From: Planktothrix serta PCC 8927
GTDB taxonomy: Bacteria; Cyanobacteriota; Cyanobacteriia; Cyanobacteriales; Microcoleaceae
DNA length: 64,000 bases
Direction: 5' to 3'
Assembly (NCBI RefSeq): GCF_900010725.2
Contig: NZ_LR734871.1
Location: forward strand, 56,168 to 120,167
Shown here: positions 55,229 to 63,922 of the stretch, one piece after another
Numbering within the stretch: position 1 is the stretch's first letter
Layout of the letters: every line of letters starts with the position of its first letter
Translations under genes and position numbers: made by a program
The notes under the pieces: model-generated
Seen by the model: the letters and a program-made list of their open reading frames with translations, nothing else
The model's database searches: none
Told to the model about the DNA's origin: nothing

Positions 55229-56164
55229 CTATAAAGTTTTCATCGCTTCCACAACCTTTTGTGAAATAAAAGGCAACATTTCTTGATTTTTACTTTGAGC
55301 TTTTCCTTCTGTAAATACAACTAATATATAAGGTCGAGTAGCAGGAAGTTCAATATAAGCCGCATCATGACGAACTTGACTGGTATGTCCTGCTTTTGAC
55401 CAGATTTTTGCAGTTTTAGGCAATCCATCTCCTAAAAAACCATTGACTTGATTCTCTGGATTTTCTGCTAAATCAGTGGGGTCAAGACTGCGTTTAATTA
55501 ACTTCATCATTTGCAAGGAAGCAATAGAAGAAACCGCAACACCGCCGATAATACTATGCAATAATCGAGCCGTTGCATTTGTTGTTAACATATTGCGATT
55601 TTCCATTAATTCCCCTAAAAAAATTCGTTCTCGACCATAAGCGCCGTCACACCAGGTTTTTTGATTAACATTAATCGATTCAAATTCCGGCCAGTTGAGG
55701 GTTTGCAAATAACGGTTAACTAAATTGCGTTGACTTTTCCAAGTTTCAAACGGCCCTGTAGATAATTCTGGCCCGCTTGTGCTTCCCGTTAACACATCCA
55801 CTACTAAACTGGTGGCATCATTACTAGAATCAATGATCATATCTCTAGTTGCTCGTTCCAATTCTGGGGTTGTTCGTAACATCCCCTTTTCTTTCCATTC
55901 AAAAACAGCCACCAGATAAAATAATTTCACAATACTGGCGGGATAAATTCGTTCAATTCCGCGATAGTTAAATCCCCGAACAGGATATTTCCAAAATTCT
56001 TCCGGGGTTAACGCGCCTCCGGTATTGACAGAAATCGGGGGGTCATAAACTAACCAGGTTATCGCCAATTGATTTGCAGCTAAACCTGGAAATTGTGTGC
56101 GCGTTGCATCTATAATGCCTTTGCCAAGGGTTTCTAATTGTTCATCGGAATGGAAAAAAGTCAT
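55229..56164 (-). CDS. Serine hydrolase of the class A beta-lactamase fold
   Basis: A 311-aa protein with the three motifs of penicillin-recognising enzymes: SxxK at S77-K80 (PASIVKLFY), SxN at S113-N115 (SSNDAT) and KTG-like KAG near 256 (WSKAGHTS). The Glu of class A lactamases cannot be placed with confidence. No signal peptide is visible, so it may be cytosolic or exported by another route. Activity as a beta-lactamase, peptidase or esterase is open. It is divergent from an NlpC/P60 gene, and a role in peptidoglycan turnover is possible. Confidence 0.85.
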   Translation of the reverse strand: MTFFHSDEQLETLGKGIIDATRTQFPGLAANQLAITWLVYDPPISVNTGGALTPEEFWKYPVRGFNYRGIERIYPASIVKLFYLVAVFEWKEKGMLRTTPELERATRDMIIDSSNDATSLVVDVLTGSTSGPELSTGPFETWKSQRNLVNRYLQTLNWPEFESINVNQKTWCDGAYGRERIFLGELMENRNMLTTNATARLLHSIIGGVAVSSIASLQMMKLIKRSLDPTDLAENPENQVNGFLGDGLPKTAKIWSKAGHTSQVRHDAAYIELPATRPYILVVFTEGKAQSKNQEMLPFISQKVVEAMKTL

Positions 56165-56168
56165 TTCG

Positions 56169-56210
56169 GTTGACAGTTGACGGTTAACAGTTGACAGTTG
56201 ACAGTTGACA
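56169..56210. repeat. STRR heptamer array, GTTGACA type, 6 units
   Basis: Six heptamers (GTTGACA with GTTGACG and GTTAACA variants) fill most of the 72-bp gap between two divergent genes, so this array sits where promoters should be. Confidence 0.9.
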
Positions 56211-56236
56211 CCTATTCCTCTATCGGCTTATCTAAG

Positions 56237-56965
56237 ATGGTTGAATGTTTATCAAATCCGATTGAGTATTCCTGTAGAGAGAATTTAGATCTCTATGATG
56301 CGACCGAGTGCCAAACTTTAGCAACACAAGCGAGGAAAGGTCGTCATTTACGTCTATTTCCTGAACCCCAAAATCATATTAGTAATTCACCCAGTATTTT
56401 AGTACAATTATGCGAAGATGATTATACTGCTTGGTTAACCACTTCAGATCGGAATCAGCTAGAGATTGCTACTCAACCCTATCAAGCCCAAATTTGGTCA
56501 GAAGATCAAATTCAAGCTGCAATTCCCCAGATTATTCAGTTTACACAAGCCGCAATGGCAATCCCCAATTATTACCTTTGGGGAGGAACAGTCGGCCCTA
56601 ATTATGACTGTTCGGGTTTAATTCAAGCTGCGTTTGCTGCGGTCGGAATTTGGATACCCAGGGATGCTTATCAACAGGAAGCCTTTACAAAATCAATGGC
56701 TTTTAATCCTGAACAATTAGATTTTTCTTGTCTTCTCCCCGGAGATTTAATATTTTTTGGAACAGCCCAAAAAGCCACTCATGTTGGATTGTATCTCGGA
56801 GGAGGAGAATATATTCACAGTTCAGGAAGAGAACACGGTCGGAATGGAATTAAAGTTGATATCTTATCACCCGAAGGAGATGCCTGTATTCAATATTATT
56901 TTCAACACTTGCGGGGAGCAGGGCGAGTTATTGGTAGTTATCAACCTGCTTCTGTATTTCATTAA
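56237..56965 (+). CDS. NlpC/P60 cysteine endopeptidase with N-terminal SH3-like domain
   Basis: 242 aa from the ATG at 56237; the TTG at 56198 lies in a repeat array and is rejected. The N-terminal half matches bacterial SH3 domains of cyanobacterial cell-wall peptidases; the C-terminal NlpC/P60 domain has the nucleophile Cys in NYDCSGLI near 123, His in THVGLYLGGG near 181 and the polar third residue in YIHSSG. Characterised relatives of this size in Anabaena and Nostoc cut gamma-D-Glu-diaminopimelate bonds in peptide fragments, probably for recycling. No signal peptide is present, consistent with a cytoplasmic recycling role. Confidence 0.93.
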   Translation: MVECLSNPIEYSCRENLDLYDATECQTLATQARKGRHLRLFPEPQNHISNSPSILVQLCEDDYTAWLTTSDRNQLEIATQPYQAQIWSEDQIQAAIPQIIQFTQAAMAIPNYYLWGGTVGPNYDCSGLIQAAFAAVGIWIPRDAYQQEAFTKSMAFNPEQLDFSCLLPGDLIFFGTAQKATHVGLYLGGGEYIHSSGREHGRNGIKVDILSPEGDACIQYYFQHLRGAGRVIGSYQPASVFH

Positions 56966-56978
56966 TTAGGACGCTAAA

Positions 56979-57989
56979 ATGCAACCCACAAAAATTAAAA
57001 TTCAGCCCTCCCAGCCTTTGGTAGAACCTCAATCCTCTGGAGGTTTATTTAAACCCATTAAAGTTATCCTCGGTTTCTTAAAACCTTACTTAAAATGGAT
57101 GATTTTAGGGGGGACGTTATTTTTCTTGGCTGCTAATTTTAGAACCCATTGGCAAGCTATTTCAGAAATTGAAATCACTTCAACGGGATGGATGTATCTT
57201 TCCTTAGCCTTATTGGTGACGCTTTTGGCTCACCTTTGGTCGGGATGGGTTTGGTTAATTATTATTCGGATGTTCAAACAACCCGTTAGAACCCGTTGGG
57301 GATTACAAGTTTATTTAATCACAAATATTGCTAAATATCTACCCGGAAATATTTGGCATTTTTATGGGCGAATTGTAGCGATGAAGGATTCGGGTGTGGC
57401 TCTGGGAGTTGCAACTTTGAGTGTATTACTCGAACCGTTAATGATGGCAACAGCAGCATTAGGAGTGGCTTTAATTAGCTATCATAGCCCCTTTTGGATG
57501 TTGCAAATTCTCGGTTTAATTGCTTTGGGAATTGGGATTCATCCTCGAATTTTAAACCCTATTCTTAAATATTTAGAAAAATCAAAATTAAAAAAGAAAC
57601 CGCCTAATCTCCCCGAACCTCCTTTCTGTCAATTAGAGTCTTATCCGATTAAACCTCTCCTCGGAGAAGTGGGATTTATTGGATTAAGATGGTTAGGGTT
57701 TATGTTCACTTTATTGGCATTACAGCCCCTGCGTTTTGATCAGATTCCCCTATTATTAGGTGCTTATAGTTTAGCGTGGTTATTAGGGTTAATCATTCCG
57801 GGTGCACCAGGAGGATTAGGGGTGTTTGAAGCCACGGCTTTAGCCTTATTGAGCCATCAATTTTCTACTCCTATTTTATTAAGTGCGATCGCTTTTTATC
57901 GTTTAGTCAGTATTATCTCTGAAACCGTGGCTGCATTATTAGCACAATTAGATCGAAAATTCTTCGACAATTCTCATCCCATTCAATAA
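56979..57989 (+). CDS. Lysylphosphatidylglycerol synthase-like (UPF0104) membrane protein
   Basis: A 336-aa membrane protein with about eight helices. The conserved segments YLITNIAKYLPGNIWHFYGR and LLGLIIPGAPGGLGVFEATAL place it in the flippase-like UPF0104/AglD family. No catalytic MprF domain is attached, so lipid flipping or export rather than aminoacylation is likely. It is 13 bp after the peptidase gene and may form an operon with it. Confidence 0.9.
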   Translation: MQPTKIKIQPSQPLVEPQSSGGLFKPIKVILGFLKPYLKWMILGGTLFFLAANFRTHWQAISEIEITSTGWMYLSLALLVTLLAHLWSGWVWLIIIRMFKQPVRTRWGLQVYLITNIAKYLPGNIWHFYGRIVAMKDSGVALGVATLSVLLEPLMMATAALGVALISYHSPFWMLQILGLIALGIGIHPRILNPILKYLEKSKLKKKPPNLPEPPFCQLESYPIKPLLGEVGFIGLRWLGFMFTLLALQPLRFDQIPLLLGAYSLAWLLGLIIPGAPGGLGVFEATALALLSHQFSTPILLSAIAFYRLVSIISETVAALLAQLDRKFFDNSHPIQ

Positions 57990-57994
57990 GATGG

Positions 57995-58198
57995 AACAGG
58001 CATCTTGCCTGTTATGTTATCAGAAACCGGGTTTCTTCAACGAGATTTCTGTTATTCAGCAAAGATTAAGACAGAAACCCGGTTTCTTATTCCCTACTAT
58101 CTGTCAGCGATTTTTCCTAATATCAGAAACCGGGTTTCTTCAACGAGATTTCTGTTATGCAGCCAAGATTAAGACAGAAACCCGGTTTCTTATTCCCT
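57995..58198. repeat. Palindromes and tandem 78-bp GAAACCGGGTTTC elements
   Basis: First an AACAGGCATCTTGCCTGTT palindrome (57995-58013), then two near-identical 78-bp elements (58018-58095 and 58121-58198). Each begins TATCAGAAACCGGGTTTCTT and ends AGAAACCCGGTTTCTTATTC, inverted arms of a long hairpin. The second copy contains the stop codon of nanE. A partial copy sits in the coding sequence of a histidine kinase at 59.4 kb. Confidence 0.9.
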
Positions 58199-58879
58199 GT
58201 TATTAATAGCTTTTTGATACGCTTGAACAAGGAGATCAATTCCTGTAATCGCCGTTCCAACAACTACTGAATGGGCTCCTAAAGTTAAGGCTTTTTTAGC
58301 CATTTCGGGTGAGGAAATTCCGCCTTCACAAATAATAGGAACTTGCAACTGATTAACCATTTGGGTTAATAAATCAAAACCGGGAGGAGATTGATCTTGG
58401 GTGGCTTTTGTATAACCATATAAGGTGGTTCCCACACAATCTGCACCCGCTAATTCTGCTTCTATAGCAGCCTCTAAACTATCTACATCCGCCATCACCA
58501 ATTTGCCTAATTCTTGATGAATTTTGGCAATTAAATTCTTAACCGTTTCTCCTTGGGGACGTTCGCGGAGGGTGGCATCAATGGCAATGATATCAGCCCC
58601 CGATTTTGCGATCACTACGGCATCTTCAAATCGAGGTGTAATATATACATCAAACCCCGGAATTTGTTGTTTCCAGAGTCCAATAATCGGTTGAGAAACC
58701 CGTTGACGCACCGCTTCAATATGCTGAGGAGTATCAATTCTCACCCCTACAGCACCTCGATTAATAGCAGCTTTAGCCATAGCTGCAATCACAATAGGAT
58801 CATGCAAAGGAGAATCAACAGGTGCTTGACAGGACACAATTAATCCGTGAGTTAATGTTAACAAAAGATCAGATTTCAT
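58190..58879 (-). CDS. nanE: N-acetylmannosamine-6-phosphate 2-epimerase
   Basis: A 229-aa TIM-barrel protein that interconverts ManNAc-6-P and GlcNAc-6-P. Family segments visible: GLIVSCQAPVDSPLHDP, RGAVGVRIDTPQHI, ADIIAIDATLRERPQ, KLVMADVDSLEEA-type (VMADVDSLEAAIEAE), GTTLYGYT and PIICEGGISSPEMAKKAL. In cyanobacteria it often stands without other sialic-acid genes, as here, so it may serve amino-sugar recycling. The last codons and stop come from the neighbouring repeat element. Confidence 0.94.
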   Translation of the reverse strand: MKSDLLLTLTHGLIVSCQAPVDSPLHDPIVIAAMAKAAINRGAVGVRIDTPQHIEAVRQRVSQPIIGLWKQQIPGFDVYITPRFEDAVVIAKSGADIIAIDATLRERPQGETVKNLIAKIHQELGKLVMADVDSLEAAIEAELAGADCVGTTLYGYTKATQDQSPPGFDLLTQMVNQLQVPIICEGGISSPEMAKKALTLGAHSVVVGTAITGIDLLVQAYQKAINNRE

Positions 58880-58915
58880 GGTTAAAAATAAACCCTAAAG
58901 GACAAAAGTTGTTAA

Positions 58916-59041
58916 TATAGCAATCCGTGTAGGATTTGTGAAAAAATTCTGTAGGGGTTTGGTCTCCAAACCCTCTTTATATCTGGGTTTGGAGACCAAA
59001 CCCCTACGATAAAATATTACAACCTATTTAGGACTGCTATA
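58916..59041. mobile_element. TATAGCAATCC-type MITE, 126 bp, supplies a kinase stop codon
   Basis: Ends TATAGCAATCC / GGACTGCTATA and an inner hairpin (GTAGGGGTTTGGTCTCC / GGAGACCAAACCCCTAC) match the 104-bp element at 20.4 kb. Its right end covers the TAG stop of the leftward histidine kinase gene. Confidence 0.8.
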
Positions 59042-60935
59042 TCATTTTATTGAGTAACTCATCCGGTTGAATTGGTTTTGTTAAACAATCATAATTTTTA
59101 AAAGCGGAATTAAACTTAGATTCAGAATAACAGCTTTCATGAGTTAATGCTAAAATTTTCATCTTTTGGGTGTGGGGTTGATGATGGAGTTGCTTCAGAA
59201 TTTCATAACTGACTTGTCCCGGTAAATTCAGGTCAATAATTACCGCATCCGGTTGTAATAATTCAATTTGTTGAACGGCGGTAAACCCTTCCATTAACCA
59301 AACCATTTGATATCCGGCGGCGGTTAATAAATCACAAATTAAAGTCGCGGTTTCTTCATCCCGTTCAATTAAAACACACTTGCGGTGAGGAGAATTCAGA
59401 AACCGGGTTTCTGTCTTAATCTTGGCTGAATAACAGAAATCTTCTAGAGAGGTTTTAAAGGAGGATTCAGTCATTTTACCTTGAGATTTTTTAGAGATCA
59501 AGGGTAAAGCGGGTAAATGTACTGTAAAGATTGAACCCACTCCAATTGTTGATTGAAATTGAATCACGCCGCCATGTAATTCTACTAATTGTTTTGTTAA
59601 AGCTAACCCCAAACCTGTACCTCCATACTGACGATCATAACTCGAATTTAACTGCTGAAATTTTTCAAATAAAAGGGATTTTTTATCATCAGGAATGCCG
59701 ATCCCTGTATCTTCAACTTGCAAAATAGCAATATTATTCTCTACTTTTAGTTTCAAAGTGACTTGTCCCCCATCTGGCGTGAATTTGAGCGCATTTTCTA
59801 ATAAGTTAAATATAATTTTTTGAATGCGCTTTCGATCTCCTGTAAACCGAGTTTGATTTGATTTAAGTTTCAGATCAATCGTGAGATTTATTTGCTGAGT
59901 TTGAGCTTTTTCTTGAAAACTTTTTAACGTTTGGCGCACTAATTTGGATAGAGAAAATTCACTAATTTGGAGAACAGTTTTTCCCGCTTCTACTTGAGAT
60001 AAATCCAAAATATCATTAATCAATTCTAATAACTTTTCCCCACTATCATGAATTATTTTTAAATAGCGCTGTTGCTTATCGGGGGACATTTGTTGATTAG
60101 TTTGTTGTTCTCCTGAGTAACGTAATAATGTTTCGGAAATTCCAATCACACAGGTTAAGGGGGTGCGTAATTCGTGGCTCATCGCTGCTAAAAATTGGCT
60201 CTTAGCCCGGTTTGCGGATTGGGTTCCTAATAAAGCATCCTGAAGGGCTTGGGTTCGTTCTCGGACTCGTTGTTCTAGGGTTTGTTTTTGTTGTTGAACT
60301 TGAGCATAAAGTTGCGCCTGGTGAATCGCAATTGATAAGTGTTGGGTAATTTGGTTTAAAAACCGTTTTTCCATTGTTTCCCACTGACGTTCTTCTAAAC
60401 ATTGATGAGCAATTAATAAACCCCATAATTCCTCCTGAACAACAATCGGAACGACTAATATTGATTGAACTTGAAATTGTTTTAAAAACTCAATCAAACA
60501 AGTGGAGGAATGATAAGCTTCTTCAAGATTAGAAACGGATTGAATCAAGCCTTGGCGATATTTATTCTGAAAATCACACCCATATTTTAAACAATACTGA
60601 TCTTCGGATAAATTTAAAACCGAAAGAATCTGATCACAAGAACGCGCTTCGTAGGTAACTTTTCCGAGAGGACTCCCTAAAGCACCTTTTCTAAGGGACT
60701 TGGGTTGTTTTTTTGTTGTTGTTTCTCCTTCAAAATCAATCCTATCTGTCTTTAATATCGATGAGTGGTGTATATTAAATTGATAGATTAACAACCGATC
60801 CACTAATAAAAATTGGCGCAACTGCTCAACCGCCGTTGACAAAATCACCGATAAATCCAAACTCTGGCGAATCTGAGTTGTGACTTGATTCAGGAGTCGC
60901 TCTTGTTGAAGCTGCTGATATAGGGGATCGTCCAC
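59037..60935 (-). CDS. Hybrid histidine kinase (GAF-HisKA-HATPase-REC), altered by repeats
   Basis: A 632-aa soluble kinase. A phytochrome/GAF-like sensor domain (1-210: LVDRLLIYQF, ILVVPIVVQEELWGLLIAHQC) is followed by a coiled coil, HisKA (AAMSHELRTPLTCVIG), HATPase (IIFNLLENALKF, DTGIGIPDD, GTGLGLALTKQL) and a receiver (CVLIERDEETATLI, AVIIDLNLPGQ, LTKPIQPDEL). In the linker between HATPase and receiver, FCYSAKIKTETRFL is encoded by an in-frame piece of the 78-bp GAAACC repeat. The stop codon lies in a MITE end, so the last residues (LLNKMI) may differ from the ancestral protein. The sensor has no clear bilin Cys. Confidence 0.94.
   Translation of the reverse strand: MDDPLYQQLQQERLLNQVTTQIRQSLDLSVILSTAVEQLRQFLLVDRLLIYQFNIHHSSILKTDRIDFEGETTTKKQPKSLRKGALGSPLGKVTYEARSCDQILSVLNLSEDQYCLKYGCDFQNKYRQGLIQSVSNLEEAYHSSTCLIEFLKQFQVQSILVVPIVVQEELWGLLIAHQCLEERQWETMEKRFLNQITQHLSIAIHQAQLYAQVQQQKQTLEQRVRERTQALQDALLGTQSANRAKSQFLAAMSHELRTPLTCVIGISETLLRYSGEQQTNQQMSPDKQQRYLKIIHDSGEKLLELINDILDLSQVEAGKTVLQISEFSLSKLVRQTLKSFQEKAQTQQINLTIDLKLKSNQTRFTGDRKRIQKIIFNLLENALKFTPDGGQVTLKLKVENNIAILQVEDTGIGIPDDKKSLLFEKFQQLNSSYDRQYGGTGLGLALTKQLVELHGGVIQFQSTIGVGSIFTVHLPALPLISKKSQGKMTESSFKTSLEDFCYSAKIKTETRFLNSPHRKCVLIERDEETATLICDLLTAAGYQMVWLMEGFTAVQQIELLQPDAVIIDLNLPGQVSYEILKQLHHQPHTQKMKILALTHESCYSESKFNSAFKNYDCLTKPIQPDELLNKMI
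59398..59442 (-). repeat. Partial 78-bp repeat inserted in-frame inside the kinase gene
   Basis: 45 bp that match, on the minus strand, the second half of the elements at 58.0-58.2 kb, with at most one mismatch to each. 45 is a multiple of three and the frame stays open, so it adds about 15 residues to the linker before the receiver domain. Confidence 0.85.
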
Positions 60936-61107
60936 AGGCTTATATAATCGTCATTCTAAGGAATAAGGGGAGGAAGAAACAAAGCAAAAAGATTGTAGCC
61001 ATTTTTGTAGCTATTAACAAGTTTATGATTCTAAACTTGACAGAAAAGTCTTACCTGATCAGTATGATCTTGGAATAACCTCTGTTTGCGTTGAACCGCC
61101 AAAATGA

Positions 61108-62415
61108 ATGAGCAGCCAATCTCCCATAACTTTCGATTCTACCTTAGCTTATGTCCTTTCTCATGACTTTCAAGTCAGTTCTACCACTTTAGGACTGATT
61201 GTTGCTAAGAAGTTCGCCCAAAACCCTGATTTACCTGGAGTGATTGTCATGGATGGGGATCACTTTTTAGGGATGATTTCACGCGCAAAGTTTCGAGAAC
61301 AGATGAATACCCCGCAGCGAGAAAATGTTTATTTCAATCGTCCAATTCAGATGCTTCTCGATTATCTCAGAATTCCTGCTTTGATGCTGGATCAAAATTG
61401 TAAGATTACCAATGCTGTCAATAGTGTATTAAATCGAGCTAAAGAATTGATTTATGAGCCGATTGTTGTGGTTTTTGAAAATAATATATTTCGGATTCTG
61501 GATGTTCAAGCTTTGTTGTTAGCTCAAAATCAACTCTTAAATTATTCTCAGAATATAATTCAACAACAACAATCTCAAATTGAAAAATCTTTTCAAGGGA
61601 TTGAAAAGGAAAAAAACAAACTTAAAGAGTATAGTAAATATTATAAAGATAAACAGGAATTTGTTAAAAAAAATTATGAGGATTTTTTAAAAGTTAAGCA
61701 GCAAGAAATTTTTGAAACCGCCCAAAAAATCACTGAAATCAACGAAGACTTTTTACAAATTAGTCAGTTAGTAATTACCGAAACTAGCAAATCTTTTCAT
61801 TCAATTTTTTTAAATACCCATTCTATCAATGCTAATACCAATCAAATTAAAGAGATTAGCGAATTGATTTCTAAAGATTTAGAATCGATTGACTCAGCTT
61901 GTAATTTAAGTGGTAAGATTCTTCAACAAATTCGTCATCTGGCTGTACAAGCATCTATTATCGCCTATCAATCTCAATCAGCCCCCCAAGGATTTAGTAG
62001 AATTAATGCAGAAATTAATCAAATGCTCAATCAAATTTTAAATGTGAATCAGCAGATGAACAAAGTTGCTAATCATTTTAGATTTCATGTTCAAAAGCTT
62101 CAAGATATTTCTGAAAGTGAAACCAGTATCGCTCGCTCTATTCTCCTGAAAGTAGAACGAGCAGAAATGGTGGTTAAGGAATTAGAACACCTGATTGATA
62201 ATTATGACCCAAATTTGATTGTTTTAATCGTAGAACAAGCGAAAAATATTAGTCCTGAATTGATTCCAGCCTTCGCTCCTAAACTAGAAAAATTAGAACT
62301 TTCTCCCGAAGAAAACCTAACTTCAGACTCAAATCCTCAACATTTAATTGGGTTAATTGAACGCACCTTAAAACACCGAAATCATTCTCATTCTTCTCAA
62401 GGATCTCAAGAATAA
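61108..62415 (+). CDS. CBS-like/chemoreceptor-like coiled-coil protein without membrane helices
   Basis: A 435-aa protein. The first 140 residues look like a CBS-type pair (LPGVIVMDGDHFLGMISRAK; YEPIVVVFENNIFRILDVQA). A long helix follows (QQQQSQIEKSFQGIEKEKNK) and then a region that resembles a degenerate methyl-accepting chemotaxis signalling tip: IRHLAVQASIIAYQSQSAPQ followed by GFSRINAEINQML, compared with IR.IA.QTNLLALNAAIEAA in true receptors. No membrane segments and no HAMP. It could be a cytoplasmic adaptor of a phototaxis or pilus-type signalling array, or a non-chemotactic coiled-coil scaffold. The closing tail is polar. Confidence 0.7.
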   Translation: MSSQSPITFDSTLAYVLSHDFQVSSTTLGLIVAKKFAQNPDLPGVIVMDGDHFLGMISRAKFREQMNTPQRENVYFNRPIQMLLDYLRIPALMLDQNCKITNAVNSVLNRAKELIYEPIVVVFENNIFRILDVQALLLAQNQLLNYSQNIIQQQQSQIEKSFQGIEKEKNKLKEYSKYYKDKQEFVKKNYEDFLKVKQQEIFETAQKITEINEDFLQISQLVITETSKSFHSIFLNTHSINANTNQIKEISELISKDLESIDSACNLSGKILQQIRHLAVQASIIAYQSQSAPQGFSRINAEINQMLNQILNVNQQMNKVANHFRFHVQKLQDISESETSIARSILLKVERAEMVVKELEHLIDNYDPNLIVLIVEQAKNISPELIPAFAPKLEKLELSPEENLTSDSNPQHLIGLIERTLKHRNHSHSSQGSQE

Positions 62416-62417
62416 TT

Positions 62418-63641
62418 CTATTTTTCTCCCGCTAACAAAAGTTGAGCGGCTTCCATCATTTCAGATTGAATTAAGCCCAAATCTTCTCGACTCGTTAAAT
62501 AGGTTTTTAAAGCTTCTAAAGGATCAATACTACTTCCCCCATCCAATTCAGGTAAACGGGGTCTCGCTAATTGACTCACTAATTCCGGTTGAATAGTATA
62601 GGTGTGTGCGCTACTTAAAAGCTGATGCAATTCGGCGGTATTAATCAAATCTAATTGATCTGAACGCAGTTGATAAATTAAGCGGACAACGGCTTCTTGA
62701 ATCTGATGTTTTTGAATCGCCTTAATTAATATTTGTTGGGGATCATCGGTTTTAGAAAGATCAACTTTAATCGTACAAAAAGCCCGGACAGGTAAGACAC
62801 AAAACTCCCATTTGACTTGACCTTTTTCAATTTCAATTAATACAAATCCTTTATCCTCTTTCTCTTCACTGAAATCAACTCGTTCAATACTCCCTGGATA
62901 AATCACAGGGGGATCATTCGTCCGGTTGAGATTTTGATGTTTGTGAACATGACCTAATGCTACATACTCAAAACACGATCGCGTTAATAACGAAAGCGGA
63001 ATATTAAATCCTTTACCAACCGCTAAAAATCGTTCCGCCCCTAAATTCGCTTTATCTGCCATTAAATGGCCTAATAAAACCGTTGGTAATTCAGGATTTA
63101 AACGCCGAATTTCTCCCTCTAACGCAACCGTTAAACGATCAATTAACAGTTGATTCACCGCTTCTAAAGATAGTCCTTCGGTTTCAGGACGAGTTAATAG
63201 AGTTGAACGAGTTAACCAAGGTAAAGTAATCACTTGAATAGCGCCATTTCGAGTTGAAATGGTATGGGTTTCTAAGCTATCACCCACCACAAACCCTGGA
63301 ACCCCTAAAGTCCGATAAATTCCTAAACTAGCACCTCCCTGTCCCTGAGAATGTTGATCATGATTTCCGACTAATAAAACCGTCGGAATTTCTGCATCTA
63401 CTAACCGCCGAAATTGTGCCGCAAAAGCTTGTTTAACATAAGGAGCAGGAGTCGCATCAGGAAAAGCATCTCCTCCAAATAATACTAAATCAACGGGTTC
63501 TGCGATCGCCCGATCAATACAACGTCCCAAGGTCGCCTTAAAGTCCTCTAAGCGAGTATTTAACCCGGTTTCAGGATTAATTCGTCCATGGGAAAAACTA
63601 CTCCCTAAATGAATATCCGAAAGATGCAATATTTTAACCAT
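62418..63641 (-). CDS. sbcD: SbcD/Mre11-type DNA repair exonuclease
   Basis: A 407-aa metallophosphoesterase: LHLSDIHLGSSF (D9, H11), VLFGGDAFPD, LLVGNHDQHS, LGHLMADK and ALGHVHKHQ are the five motifs that bind the two metals in Mre11/SbcD nucleases. It should process DNA ends and hairpins, usually with SbcC, which is not in this window. Given the many hairpin-forming repeats here, a hairpin nuclease is noteworthy but that is coincidence until shown. It is convergent with the CBS-like gene, with only 2 bp between. Confidence 0.92.
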   Translation of the reverse strand: MVKILHLSDIHLGSSFSHGRINPETGLNTRLEDFKATLGRCIDRAIAEPVDLVLFGGDAFPDATPAPYVKQAFAAQFRRLVDAEIPTVLLVGNHDQHSQGQGGASLGIYRTLGVPGFVVGDSLETHTISTRNGAIQVITLPWLTRSTLLTRPETEGLSLEAVNQLLIDRLTVALEGEIRRLNPELPTVLLGHLMADKANLGAERFLAVGKGFNIPLSLLTRSCFEYVALGHVHKHQNLNRTNDPPVIYPGSIERVDFSEEKEDKGFVLIEIEKGQVKWEFCVLPVRAFCTIKVDLSKTDDPQQILIKAIQKHQIQEAVVRLIYQLRSDQLDLINTAELHQLLSSAHTYTIQPELVSQLARPRLPELDGGSSIDPLEALKTYLTSREDLGLIQSEMMEAAQLLLAGEK

Positions 63642-63922
63642 TGCTGAGTCTACTTAAACTGATTAATTCTAGTATAATCGTCCTGGAGATAATTGTGATT
63701 TAAAATATAGGGATAATCGAGCGATCGCCCTGAATCAAACAGCTTTTATACCCAACAAAGATGATTTTCTGCCATTGAATTGATCCTCGATAACCCCATC
63801 AAAGGGGAAAAGGTTTTAACTGCTTTAATTTTTAACTGTTTTATGCTTTGGACAAAACAACAATCACCTGTTAACCCCTAACGCTTTAGACTGAATGGAG
63901 AACCGTTTTAGGAGGGATGCCT

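Noticed and set aside
57991-58206. 71-codon plus-strand frame after the UPF0104 gene
   Set aside because: It consists almost entirely of the 78-bp repeat elements; the peptide merely translates the repeats twice.
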